64,000 nucleotides of DNA, taken from contig NC_058521.1 in NCBI RefSeq assembly GCF_904849725.1, forward strand, positions 337,946,638 to 338,010,637. Reading direction: 5' to 3'. This document shows, piece by piece, positions 34,942 through 46,300 of the stretch. Each line of letters starts with the position of its first letter. The stretch's first letter is position 1. A program made the position numbers and the translations under genes. The notes beneath the pieces are model-generated. The model ran no database searches. It worked only from the letters and a program-made list of their open reading frames with translations, and was not told the DNA's origin. The stretch is from Hordeum vulgare subsp. vulgare. Lineage: Eukaryota > Streptophyta > Magnoliopsida > Poales > Poaceae.

Positions 34942-37900
34942 TGTCGGGACCCCGATCCTAAGCCATAAGAATCCAGCGTGTAACACATCGCATCCCTTTG
35001 CGGTCTCACGCACAGTTAACCCCACGGCTGCCACCTTACCTTAGCCGGGACCGTTTGCGCCTTTTGACTCACGTATGCATTTGTGTCGCTGACATTCCAA
35101 TGTCAAAGAACCCGGGTCGACATAACTAGTCATAAACTCAAGTGGCTCAAGTGTACAGAGACAGGCATACATAACCTAGCAAAGGAGGTGTCGGTCATCA
35201 GCGAGTGTAGACGAGTCATAGCAAGCTACAAGGACTCCATTACACTGAGTGACATTTCCCCGTAGGGACAGACACAACAACTAAGAAGGATACATGCCGG
35301 TTAACCAATGTGTCCGGAGCAGTAGCGAACTACCAAGGCTCGGTGGAAACAAAAAGGGGCATTTCTCTATATAGAGAGCTACTAAGGGCATACGACTAGG
35401 TGTCGAATCCCATACATATCATAGTGCATCACATGTACGCATGACATACTCGATATGCATAGATACAACAATGGCATCACAACATAACCATACAACATCA
35501 CAACATTTATTTAGAAGACTCGGAAGAGTCTTGCATAATATGTTCATACACGTAGGGGTCACATGACCCGACACTCAAGTCATACAAGCAGAGTCATACA
35601 AACCAAGCAGAAGCATTAAAGTTTTCTGAGTATAGACAGTTGAAAGGAAAAAGGCATAAAGCCTGACTATCTATAGATCCCTTCTGAAAGGGGCCAGGTC
35701 GTAGCTGGGACACCAGCTACTCGTCATCATCGAGGTCTAGATAGAACCCACCTGTTGGCTCATCGGTATCCTCTGCAACATTTAATAAACAAACATGAGT
35801 ACAAAAGTACTCAGCAAGACTTTAGAACAGATTTATCTACTCATGCACATGTATCAATAAAGGGGGTTGTGGGTTTTCATGCGGCAAGCCAGCTTTGACT
35901 CTTGGCTAGACTAAACTATAATTTTAAATAGTTTTAAACAACTTTGACAAGTCGTACACGAGTCCACTACCACCACAACAATACATTATCATGGATTCCT
36001 TTTCGTCTCCCTACAGAAATGCCATACATGATACTCACACTTATCTTGACACTTTTGTGAGTAGCCATTAAAGTTGTCTATGAATAACATATGTCTCCAA
36101 GTAGACCATATCCGCGGACGCGACTATTCGAATAGATCATAACCATGCAGGGGTGTACTTCTTCACACACGCTCTCGCCACTTATCGCCATGTGCACGTC
36201 ATGCACCTCGGCAACCTTCAAGAGGAAGCCCAGCAAGGGAGTCGGGCACGACCGTTAACCACGCTAATACCTAGTCCAGATTTATCGCCTATTTGAGAGT
36301 GAACCAGCATGGAAGTCCGGCTGAGGTTTCCGCCACGGCCCCAAACGATGTGCGCAGGGTTCCCAAGCCCACCATCCGGGTGCCACTTGGTACACTATGC
36401 CACTGCTTACCGCATCATAGCCCACCTCTAAGGTCAGCACTATGCACGGCCTCCAGCATGACTATAAACACCAGAAACTACTTGCAACTCCTGGACTGAG
36501 TACTAGGCGATTAATAAGTCGAGCGGGGTCATATTTCAGGGCCCAACATGTGGTAGTAACTAGTCTTGGATTACATACACGGAACTCAGTTCCTAAGGAC
36601 GATTCCAATGAAATAACCCGCCATGTAATCCTACATAGCCTTTCATCGGTACCTTTACCAAATCAGGTTCCACACTTATTCCTTGTCACTAGAACACATT
36701 CATCCATTCCTGTTCATCACCCAGATGAAACAGACCTGACACAACTCTAGGCATAGCAAGCATAGCCCGATAAGACACATCATGGCTCAAGCAACTACCA
36801 GGTATGCTAGGTTGCAAGGTTTGGCTATTTACTGTGACAATGGCAGGTCATGCAAAGGAATAGGTTCCGCTACCGAAGTAAAGCATTTGAAATATTTTGT
36901 CCTAATGCAATAAGCGGGAGCAGGAGCAGGAACATGGGATTATATCGGGATGATCAAAAGGGTCCTTGCCTTCTTGCTCAGCAGAAGGATTAAATCCATC
37001 AGTCGGATATTCGGACGTATCCGGAAGGGCAGAGCCTACCAAAATAATAATGACAATCAATAACATTCATATGCAACAATATGATGCATGATCATGGCAT
37101 GAAATGAAATGTGGCATGGTCTGAGATGATTAAGAGAACCTTAGTATGAATCTGATTTGAATTCAAAATTCAAATATTAATTGAGGTAAGATATTTATCA
37201 AATTCATTTAATTGATTTGACCTGATGCTGTTTCATAACTTTGTTTGTCATTCATGAAAATAGCACCATTGTGTTCATTGAAGTTTTCTGATCAATTTAC
37301 ATATATTATTTGTCAAATTTGGAGTTATATTTAATTTTCTATGAATTTCCAATTTTTGCACTTATTTTGGAATTATTATAAAACATAAATAGTATTACTG
37401 TATCAGCATGACATCAGCAGGTCAATCTCGCCATTAAAATTCAAACTTCACCAGTGGGACCCACTGGTTAGTGACTCTGGTTAATTTTTAATTAAACTTT
37501 AAGTTAGGTAGCTAATTAACAGTTGTTGGCCCACATGTCACTGACTGATTAGGGACTTAATTAGTTAATTATTTTCATTAACCTAAACTTAATTACTCAG
37601 GGGCTGGCCACACGTGTCATAGGCTCAGGGGGGTTGAACCCACCGGCGACATGGTCGATCTCGCCGGCGGTGAGCCTTCGGCAGCACCAGGGACGGCGGA
37701 GAGCATCGGAAACGCGTCTTCGATGACCAAACGAGCGGCAGAGGGCACTGGGAGAACGTCCACTAGATGGTGCGCACAATGGAGCAAACCCCAAGGGATG
37801 GGGTGGCCGGAATCGACGCCGGCTACGAGCTTGGCGGCGGCAGAAGCTCGGGCCTCGTCGGGGTCACTGCTACGGGGCTCAACACGCGCGGGGTTGGGCT

Positions 37901-38991
37901 CCTACAGCACCTACGCAACGAGCTGGAGGCGATGGTGGCCTCGGAATGACCAGCCAATCACCGGAGCGTCACCGACGACGAGCTCCCGCGGCGGATCTCG
38001 TCGGGCTCCGGTGGAATCAGGGCCTAGAGCTCGGGATCGAGGGGGAAAAGAGGTGGAAAGGCACCCTGAGCTCATGGATGTTGCAGAGGTGTCGAGAATG
38101 GGCTCGGAGATGGTCTGGAGAGGAAGAACAACGGCGGCGAACTTCGGTGATCCGAGGAGGAAGACGACGGCGTTGAGGCGATGCAGGGCTCGGGGGCTCG
38201 TTTCCTTTGGCGGGGACGACGTGCTCGACGAGGCGGAGAGGATGGCGTGCTCGGGGAAGCTTGCGATGGCCGGAGACGACGGCGGGCTCGAGCTCGAGCT
38301 CGGCTCTAATGGTGGCCGAGGGGAGAGAGAGCAGGAGAGCGAATGCGGAGGGGAAAGTGCGTGAAATAGGTTGCGGGGGTTTATCACTTCGTGGCCAGCG
38401 CGACGGGGAGGCCAGGCAGGCACCCAGGTGCGTGGCCGCGCCGGAGGAAGCGGCGGCCACCTCGTTCTGCTGACTAGCGAGGAGGAAGACGACAGGGGAG
38501 AAGATGGGCTGGGCCAAGGTGAGCGTCAGGTAAGTCTTTTTCCATTTTTTACATTTCTGTTTCTGTTAATTCATTTCTGACATTTGTTTGATTTTATTTT
38601 GGCTCCAAACTATTCCTACAAATAGATAATAAAACTCTAGGGGTTATTTGGAATATTTCCAAGCCCATATAAAAGATTCAACATTTTATGATATTATGAA
38701 GTATTTAAAAATCACATTTTTGGGTCATTTCAGTAGCTTTTATGATTTAAATAAAATGCCGAATGTAGTTTAAAAATAAGTTCCACCCGTGAAATATTGT
38801 TTCCAATATTTACCAAAAAAGGTGGGCTTTTATGAAGGTCATTTTAGATTTGTCGATTTATCACAAGTTTTGAATTGGTTTGAATATGGTAGTGCTAGGG
38901 TTTTTCTTTGATTTCTATTTTCATTTTTAATGCAAGAATAAAACATGAGCACATTCTTGCTAATCATCAAATGGAAACTAGGGATGTGACA
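34942..38991 (-). mobile_element. 4.05-kb 5' LTR of the LARD-type element
   Basis: On the minus strand it starts TGTCACATCCC (38991) and ends GGGGTCCCGACA (34942), followed by ACG and a tRNA-Met-type primer site. The order is AT-rich start, a GC-rich block (37620-38530) open in several frames, then a long AT-rich tail. The GC-rich frames on both strands have no known domain and probably represent the transcribed leader. Very long LTRs are typical of Sukkula/LARD-like Triticeae elements (from memory). Confidence 0.65.
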
Positions 38992-39442
38992 GCTTCGTCG
39001 GTGGCGTGCTCGTCAGTGGTGGCGTTCGTAGGTCGTGAGAGCGCCGTGGGCCCGCGCCTCTCCTCGGGCCTTCTCTTCCTTCCCGGCAGGATTACCTTGT
39101 CGGGGGTCTTCCTGTTCTTCTCGGCAGGGAGGTGATGGCCTGCGGAGGCCTTGTCAATCTTCCCGGCAAGGGTGGCTTGCCGGGGCTCAGTCCTTCTTCC
39201 TTGGCGGGAGGGTCTCGCCGTGGCATTATCTATCTCCCTGGCTGGGAGCACCTCCCGGGATCTCTTCTTCCTTCCGAGCAAGCGAGTGCTTGCCGGGGCT
39301 TGCAATCAGCACTTGGTGACTTATAAGTCTTGCTTTTGCCCTAAGCCCCAGCGGCACGCCTTGCCGCTGTGGAGGGGCTGCCGGTGTCCGCGCACTAGTC
39401 CGGGGTACTGGAGACCTGAGTCTTTAGTGCACCGACACCTTC

Positions 39443-40460
39443 AATCTTACATGTTGAATTATCAAAACCCAAATCGGAACCAACAACAGTAGTAGAATCA
39501 AAAGTAGTAAATCAATCTCTATGCGGGCACATATGAAAAGTACACGCAGTGTCAAGTACCCACTCATCATTGATCTCAGCACATCCAGCAATAACAACAA
39601 AAGCATCATCAGAACTATCATCACAAGCAACATTAGCAAAATTTTCACCTTGTTTGTTACCTTTCGGTTTATACGTGGCATTCCTCTTTTCCCTATTCTG
39701 CAACTTAAAACATTCAGAGATGTCATGCCCGTCTCTCTTGCAATATCTGCAAGACTTCTTGTCTCTGGATTGTGACCGGTCCCTCTGGCCGTTCTTACTT
39801 TTTGCCACGGTTTTCATTATGTGAGTTCTTCTCCTTTGTCCTGCCACGAACAGATAATCCCTCGGCTTGGGATGAACTTGAACCATCATGAGGCACCATT
39901 AATTTCATATTCTCCTTAGAGTTCAAAGCTTCATAAACTTCATTAAGTGTGAGAGTATCACGACTGTATAATATGGTGTCTCGAAAATTGGTATAAGAAC
40001 TTGGCAGTGAAAAAGGTAACATTAAAGCAGTATCTTCTTCATCATATGTAACCTCCATTGCAGCTAGATCGGATATGATCTCTTCAAATTCTGAAATATG
40101 ATTCAAAACATTACCTCCCTCGGATAACCTGTGCATGAATAATTTTTGCTTCAGATGCATCTTGCTGGTGAGATCTTTCGTCATGCAAATCCCTTCCAGC
40201 TTTAACCATAGAGCGACAACAGTTTTCTCGCTCAAAACCTCATGCATAATATTATAATGCAAATGGAGTTGAATTTGTGACAAAGACTTACGGTCCCATC
40301 TTTTCTCATCAGTGGTCCAGTCCTCAATTCTATTCTTTCCAAAACTATCCAGTACATCATCATAGTCGCCCTGCGTAAACAATGCCCGCATCTTGACTTA
40401 CCATAGGGTAAACCTTATGTCACGATCTAGCAGCCAAAGATTGTACTCCATAGAAGCCAT
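39443..40460 (-). pseudogene. Copia gag and protease N-terminal part
   Basis: This is the N-terminal part of the same polyprotein, separated from the rest by 20 kb of nested DNA. The ATG is at 40460-40458. An in-frame stop follows the LW of the conserved N-terminal block near 40401, where a Q codon is usual. Gag runs to about 39810, where a frameshift occurs. The zinc knuckle CX2CX4HX4C (CRYCKRDGHDISEC) lies near 39713-39754. The protease motif DTACTFHMCP (usually D[TS]GA[ST]) is near 39525-39555. The sequence stops at the target site of element X and joins codon-perfect to 19207. Confidence 0.85.
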
Positions 40461-40634
40461 GAATCAATAAATCTGTGTACACAAAGTAGTATAAACCGGC
40501 AGAAAATTCTTGATAGAATTAATACGTAGATGAAACAGAATAGGATAAATAGAACCTCGTAGTCATAGCAGTTGTCCAAGAAAAAAAAGTAAGCCTTCAC
40601 GTGACGAATACTAGTACTAGTATTTGGCTTCAAA

Positions 40635-41394
40635 GGCCCTGTTTGGATACTCTAACCGGGTTAGAGGTTAGAGTTAGATTCTAACCCTCAACTAACCGTG
40701 AACTAACTCTAACCTAAGAGGTGTTTGGATGAGAGGGTTAGATTGACAATAAATGCCCTTTCTCAATCATTTGGTTAATTTTGTCCATATTCACTGCCGG
40801 ATTTGGTGTGGCCGATCGTTGTGTGGCCGGCGGCGGGGCGAGGCGGGGCGGGCCGCGGCAGACGGCTGGGCGTGCGGCAGACGGCTGGAGCGGCCGGCGG
40901 CAGGGCGCGGCGGAGCGGGGCGGGGCGGGGCGGGCCGCGGCAGACGGCTGGGCGTGCGGGCCGGCCCGGCGGCAGGGCGCGGCGGAGCGGCCGGCGGCAG
41001 GGCGCGGCGGGGCAGGGCGGCAGACGGCTGGGCGTGCGGGGCGGCAGGGCACGGCGGGGCGGGCTGCGGCCGGCGGCAGGGCACGGTGGGGCGGGGCGCG
41101 GCGGCCGGCGGCTGGGGCGGCCGGCGGCTGGGACGGTGAGGAGGGAGGGCGACGGGAGGGACGGGGGGTTGGTGGGAGGATCTGGTGCGGGCTGGATGTG
41201 GTAGCAAGTTATTTTTTTTCTTTTTTTTGTCTCTACCTAACTCTAACCCAAAAAAGCACCTCTTGGGTGGGTTAGAGTTTTTGGGTGGGTTAGATGCATC
41301 TAACCCCATCTAACCCTACCTGTTTGGATTTTTAAGGGTTAGATAGCTCAACTGTAACCCAATCTAACTCTAACCCTAGGATTCAAACAGGGCC
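40635..41394. mobile_element. TIR element with telomere-like arms and a GC-rich core
   Basis: Ends GGCCCTGTTTGGAT (from 40635) and ATTCAAACAGGGCC (to 41394) are inverted repeats, with AAA on both outer sides. The class is probably PIF/Harbinger or a related MITE. Both arms are rich in TAACCC/TTAGAG-like units. The core (about 40820-41190) is a very GC-rich array of GGCGGCAGGGCGCGGCGG-like and CAGACGGCTGGGCGTG-like units. Long frames on both strands through the core are low-complexity and not credible genes. It is inserted between the Copia 5' LTR and gag. Confidence 0.65.
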
Positions 41395-41816
41395 AAAGTA
41401 ATAGTTGCTTGATCGGTGATGGAAGCAAAGGATCTGCACTTAGTAGCCTTCACGTGATGTGCAGTGAACGATTTGGACCTGGTGGCTTCACATGGAGCAG
41501 TAGCGAATTCCACTACTTGCGATGTGATGTGACTAGCAGTGCGGCCTCGTGGCGTCTTGTCCTGAATCAGAGGTGGAGCAGCAGCAGCTTGCTTGATGGA
41601 TTTTGCCTTGCCGCTGGGACGTGAGTTCTACTTGATCTCGCGGCAACATCGACGGACTTCGCGTAGCCTTAGCAGCGGAACGCTAGCAGCAAATTCCACT
41701 CGAACTCGGGTCGGCTTCTTGATCTGTCTTCGGATGGCCAGGTCGCGTTGGTTGCGGCGCACAGTACGCCGAACTCTAGCTCTCGTATCTACAGAACCTC
41801 AGCTTTGTATATTATT

Positions 41817-42117
41817 TGTTAGATAAAACAAGATCAATGATACACGAGAGACATAAATTTTTACGTAAAAATCCTTGCGAGAGAAAAACCATAAACGCAC
41901 GAAGGCGCAATCACTATGAGGGAGGAGTATTACAAGCACGAGATGACATACCGTCTTTAGATGCGACTACATGGAGTATATATAAAAGGCAATACATGAG
42001 AGTCCTTGGAGGACAAGTAAACGAGTTGTACTCGTACGCGTCGGTACCAACGCAAAGGCCCACACCGTTTGTACTACGTCTAGTCTAATATGATAGAATT
42101 TAGATCATAATTTAACA
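41817..42117 (-). mobile_element. Copia 5' LTR (minus strand)
   Basis: It reads TGTTAAATTATGATC to TCTAACA on the minus strand, 301 bp. A TATATA run (+ strand 41977-41985) is the likely promoter TATA. It is followed at 42118 by the target duplication TGTAT. Confidence 0.9.
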
Positions 42118-43388
42118 TGTATATTCGGTGAGATGAGGAGGGGCGAACTATGCCTACACCTGTGATTTGTCTCTAGTCGTGCACACCAGTTCGAAGTATC
42201 GGTTGATGGTTGGGGGCCTGGCCCTTGCTCGTCCCCCTTGGCTCTGTCTCAGAATGTAAGTGGTCAGCTCCTTGGACGTTGTGGGACTTGCCCGGATTGG
42301 CCATCAGTTTTTACGTGGGATTACGTGGTTTTCCAATAAATTTTTATGTGGGACATGTGGCGTCCATATACGGCCGCATATTCTTTTATGAAGAGTCTTA
42401 AAATCAACTATGTACAGATAGCATTCATACTTTGCAATCCAGAAAATAGACTATATAGGAATACTCCGAATCTCTCCAGATTCAACATTTTTCTACAACT
42501 TAGATTGTCTTAGATAATAATTAAAATTCAGAGTAGCATTCATACTTTCATAGTACATATTGATGGATAAAACAAAGATCATCAGTAGTCTGAGAGACAT
42601 AGCTGGTTATCCCCTTGATCGTTGCATGGTCAGTAGTGTATGCTCCAGCACAATTGAGGCCCACATTCAAATAATGGAACTTGGAAATACTTGATAAAAC
42701 ATTACTAGCCCGGTAAGAAAGTTCTGCCACAAGCTGGTTGATGGCAACTCCGCCATTACCGAACCCCAGGATGATAATTTGATGCAGTAGGTTCTTGAGT
42801 GCTTCCAGAATCCTTCATCGAACCCCTCGTGACTTTATGTTGCATCTGCAAACAAATGACATGGATGGGAGGAATTAACAAGGAAACTAGGAACGGCACA
42901 ATGTCTGCTCTCAAAATCTGCTGGACAGTGAATTAATATACCAAACAAAATCTGCTGGAATTAATATACCAAACAAAATCTGCTTCATAGGAATTAATAT
43001 ACCAAACAGAAACTAGGAACCCCTCGTGACTTCATAGGAATTAATATACCAAACAAAATCTGCTGGACAGTGAAACTAAATTAACTGCTCTCAAAGACTC
43101 AAATAGTGCAGCCAAGCAAAGCAAATAGACTCAATATTTCTCTTTTCACGTGCTTTCTTAGAAGCATGGAAAGAAAATTCAAATTCGGTAACTATACTGC
43201 AGATTCCAGACATAAAATGTAAGAGAATCATGAGACATCAGCTTTATATCAGATTAAGGAACTAGGCTACAATATTCACACTAAATCACATGATGACATG
43301 ATTTAAGTACATGCAGAAACAATCCAGTATAATATTTGCAGATGGACAAGAAACTTGAAAGTAAATTCGTAGTGCACACATACCTCAG
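42118..43388. other. 3' non-coding part of the hAT element with scrambled short repeats
   Basis: No gene is recognised. Between about 42880 and 43080 the phrases GGAATTAATATACCAAACA, AAATCTGCTGGACAGTGAA, GAAACTAGGAAC and CCCCTCGTGACTT recur in different orders, giving about four partial copies. A hAT-end-like sequence (GGCTCTGTCTC, to 42250) and a repeated TAGCATTCATACTTT (42419, 42533) also occur. Confidence 0.5.
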
Positions 43389-46300
43389 TTAATAGTAGTG
43401 GCCTTCCTGAACAATGTCACACTGAACATCAGATTTATACCAATATTGGTGGCAGATCAAGGCTTCGACAGTCTTGTTGCTCAGTCTGCTTCTATAGTCG
43501 CTTACCACACGATGTCCAGTACTAAAAGCTGATTCGGATGGTACCACGGAAGCTGGTACAGCAATGACATCACGAGCTATACAAGAAAGGATGGGATACT
43601 TCGAAGAATGAATATACCACCATTGAAGAATGTTGAAATTGTCTCTGCGATCGAATGTTTCTTCCTCCAAGTATCTATCAAGCTCATTAGCAGATTGGCG
43701 TTGCTTCTGGTGCAAGTGTTGATCCCAATCTGCCAAAGGATCATTCTCTTCAATCATAACCTCATCATTTTTCTGTCCTTGAGTTGACTCACCCAATGCA
43801 TCTGCCATTTGTGAAGAATATTCTTCAAACAGGCTGTTAAGAGCTTTTTTCACAGCATCCAAGTGTTTCTCTATATCAGAACCAAAGGCTTGTTTTAAAC
43901 GAAACTCAACGAAGCTTAGTTTGAATCGAGGATCAAGGATCACAGCTATACAATTTGGCAAATATGACTCGGTCCAGTATTTGTCAAACTTTGCTTGCAT
44001 CACAACAACCATTGCTCGAATAACATCATTCTCTGACGATGCTTCCTTCTGAAGTAACACTCTCACATTCCATATTTGATGGAAGTACATATTTGAGGTA
44101 GGATAACTTGAACCAGAAACTACTTCTGTGGCTGTGTGAAAGACTCTTAACATAGCACAAACAGTTTCAGCTCTTTTCCACTCTTCCGATGATGGACATA
44201 ATTTGTAATCCTTGTCCCGTCTAACCAAAGTACGAAATGCTCTTCGAAATGGGAGAGATGACTCTAACATAAGAAAGGTGGAATTCCAACGCGTTGGCAC
44301 ATCGACTAAGGGGAGTTTGCAAGAAATACCAACTTCTGCAATTACTGCTTTGAACTTATCCAACCGAGAGGGGGAACTCTTAACATACTTTGCACTCTCT
44401 CTTATATTATCTATCACACCTTTCATCACTATCAACCCATCTTGGACAATCAAATTTAGCACATGGCATGCACAACGAATGTGAAATAATTGACCTTCAA
44501 TAGGCAACATATGCTTGCTGTTCAGATTTTTTCTTAGATAGTCAACCATTGTGCCATTAACAGCTACATTGTCTAATGTTGTACTAAAGAGTTTGTCTTC
44601 AATATTCCAATCTTGCAAACTCTTTAACAATACATAAAACATTGATATTCCATTATGTGGAGTCTCTACCATAAAAAACCTTATGATCTGTTTTCTCAAA
44701 GCCCAATTTGAGACAAAATGGCAAGTTATGCATAGATATGACAAAGTTTGATTAGACGTCCACATATCAGTTGTTAAAGAGACTCTGCCTCTATATTTCT
44801 TGAAACCTTCACAGAATTTTAATCTCTCTTGATTAAATTGTTCCATGCAATCATCTTTAATAGTACCTCTAGAAACCATGCTAAACAAGGGATTCAAGCT
44901 TTTCACAAAGTCTCGAAAGCCACTATACTCAACAAATGAGAAAGGCAACTCATCCATTACTATCATTCTAGCCAGCAACTTTCTAGATGCAATCTGATCA
45001 AAACTCCATTGCTGAAGCATAGATCCATGAGGAGATGAAATTGAGGACTTCAACTTGTCAACAACAAGGGACAAATCTGACCTTTTCTCGCAAGCAGCCA
45101 AGTGCCTTTGTACACCATTAGTACCCACGCCACGTCCAGCTGGAAACACCTCAAGACAGTGGTTGCACTGAGCTTTGACAAGTATGTTACGATGATAAAT
45201 AGGTTTGGCATCCCTCCAAACAACAGAAGTTAATCTTCGTGTCTTGCGGACTATTAATTGGCAAGCATAAAAATAAAGTCAAGTCACAAGAACATTTTTA
45301 AAGTTGTAACTATATACAAGAGTAATTTTGGAAGAGAAAAACGAAGCCAACTCACTACGTGGTACAAATGAAGTAGTCACCGGAGAAGGGGATCCTAATA
45401 TAGATGGTGACATCGCGGACGAATTTTTTGAGGCTGCAACTCTTGCTAGAACCCCAAGGGAAGACCTCCATGTGTTAGCCACCGGTGATCCTACCAATGG
45501 GGATCTGGTCACTCTTTGGCCATGTGTAATAGATGGAGAGTCTCGACTCTAGATAACAAAACAAAGAAAATCAGAACATGCTATGAACTTAAAGTAAGGT
45601 ACAGAAGCAGATTTGTGTTACGAAGTGAGGTTTAATATAGAACCAGACCTGTAGCTCCTCTCTTGTAGATCCTTGGATAAATTCAGAACGAGCATGTTTC
45701 CTCTTCCCCTGCAACTCCTCCTTTTGGTTTTTCCTCTTCTTTTCTTGCTTCTTCCTCTTCTCTTCCCTTTTCTCTTCCCTCTTCTCTTCCAGCCTTTTCC
45801 TTTTCGCCTTCTGCCTTTGCTTTTTCTTCTGCCTCTCTGATCTGTAATGCAAACGTTGGGGGTCAAAATATATATCAAAAAATATTTAATGTCACAGGAA
45901 AACACATGAGGGCTAGGGACTTACTTTTGTTGCTCTTCAATAGCATTCCACACATGTTGGTCCTGGTCCATGGCTTTCCACTTTTCAGTTTCCTTGTCGT
46001 TTGTCAACGCCACTTGGTCGTCACCCATGGTCACTTCAATGAAATCTGCATTGAAATGTCATATTAGATGTTTCAGTAGAACATAAGTTCAAATTTGGTT
46101 CATCTAACATTCTAGGCTGGAACATAATACATATTCACAAAACGCATGCTGGCATCACATCTTTTTGCACACAGCCTCTCAATGCCAAATAAATCGGAAG
46201 TATGTCCAAGAAAACTCGAGTTGATCAGATTTTCTAGTCAAGGCAACCACTAGACAAATTATCCAGGTCAGATTGCTCGAATCTGACCTGGATAGTCAGT

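Larger units (their letters stand above)
33198..38991 (-). mobile_element. truncated LARD-type Gypsy element inside the X LTR
   Basis: A minus-strand element with its 5' LTR (34942-38991), primer-binding site (34922-34937), a gene-like internal segment and the very start of gag. It ends abruptly at about 33198 in X LTR sequence, so its 3' internal region and 3' LTR are missing. No target duplication can be shown. Truncation by illegitimate recombination after insertion is the simplest reading. Confidence 0.7.
19208..39437 (-). mobile_element. element X: non-autonomous LTR retrotransposon with TGTCGGTG/CACCGACA ends
   Basis: This element is bounded by target copies ACTTC (19203-19207) and CCTTC (39438-39442). 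Removing it and one copy restores the Copia reading frame. Its LTRs are about 910 bp and both are split by later insertions. Minus orientation follows from three signs: TATAAAAGG on the minus strand of both LTRs, a primer-site-like TGGCACACCAGGTAGGGG just inside the right LTR, and a CCCGGGGCTAC tract just inside the left one. The internal region is only about 2.6 kb (30160-32726). It has no gag, protease, polymerase or integrase, so the element is non-autonomous. Confidence 0.85.
32727..39437 (-). mobile_element. element X 5' LTR, split by a truncated LARD-type element
   Basis: The LTR consists of 32727-33197 plus 38992-39437, about 917 bp. It retains the intact site GGTGTCCGCGCACTAG (from 39383) that the Athila-like element hit in the other LTR. 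A minus-strand TATAAAA lies at 32996-32990. The interruption 33198-38991 is a truncated retroelement. Confidence 0.85.
15804..42117 (-). mobile_element. Ty1/Copia retrotransposon, complete but split by element X
   Basis: Two 301-bp LTRs (15804-16104 and 41817-42117) bound this minus-strand element. Both ends have TGTAT as the 5-bp target duplication (15799-15803 and 42118-42122). Without insertions its length is about 5.3 kb, normal for Copia. Coding order on the minus strand is gag (from 40460), zinc knuckle, protease, then integrase, reverse transcriptase and RNase H (to 16201). Element X splits it between protease and integrase, and a TIR element sits in its leader (40635-41394). Stops and frameshifts make it inactive. 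I see no standard primer-binding site after the 5' LTR. Confidence 0.9.

Noticed and set aside
37597..38517. Long GC-rich frames on both strands in the LARD-type LTR
   Set aside because: Fully overlapping, no motif, and the same GC-rich block recurs in other large LTRs.
40640..40740. Interstitial telomere
   Set aside because: TAACCC-like units are degenerate, short and belong to the arm of a TIR element.
40738..41309. Frames up to 172 codons in the TIR element core
   Set aside because: Low-complexity Arg/Gly/Ala or Pro/Ala translations of a GC-rich minisatellite on both strands.
44212..44484. 90-codon plus-strand frame
   Set aside because: Shadow of the hAT transposase on the other strand.
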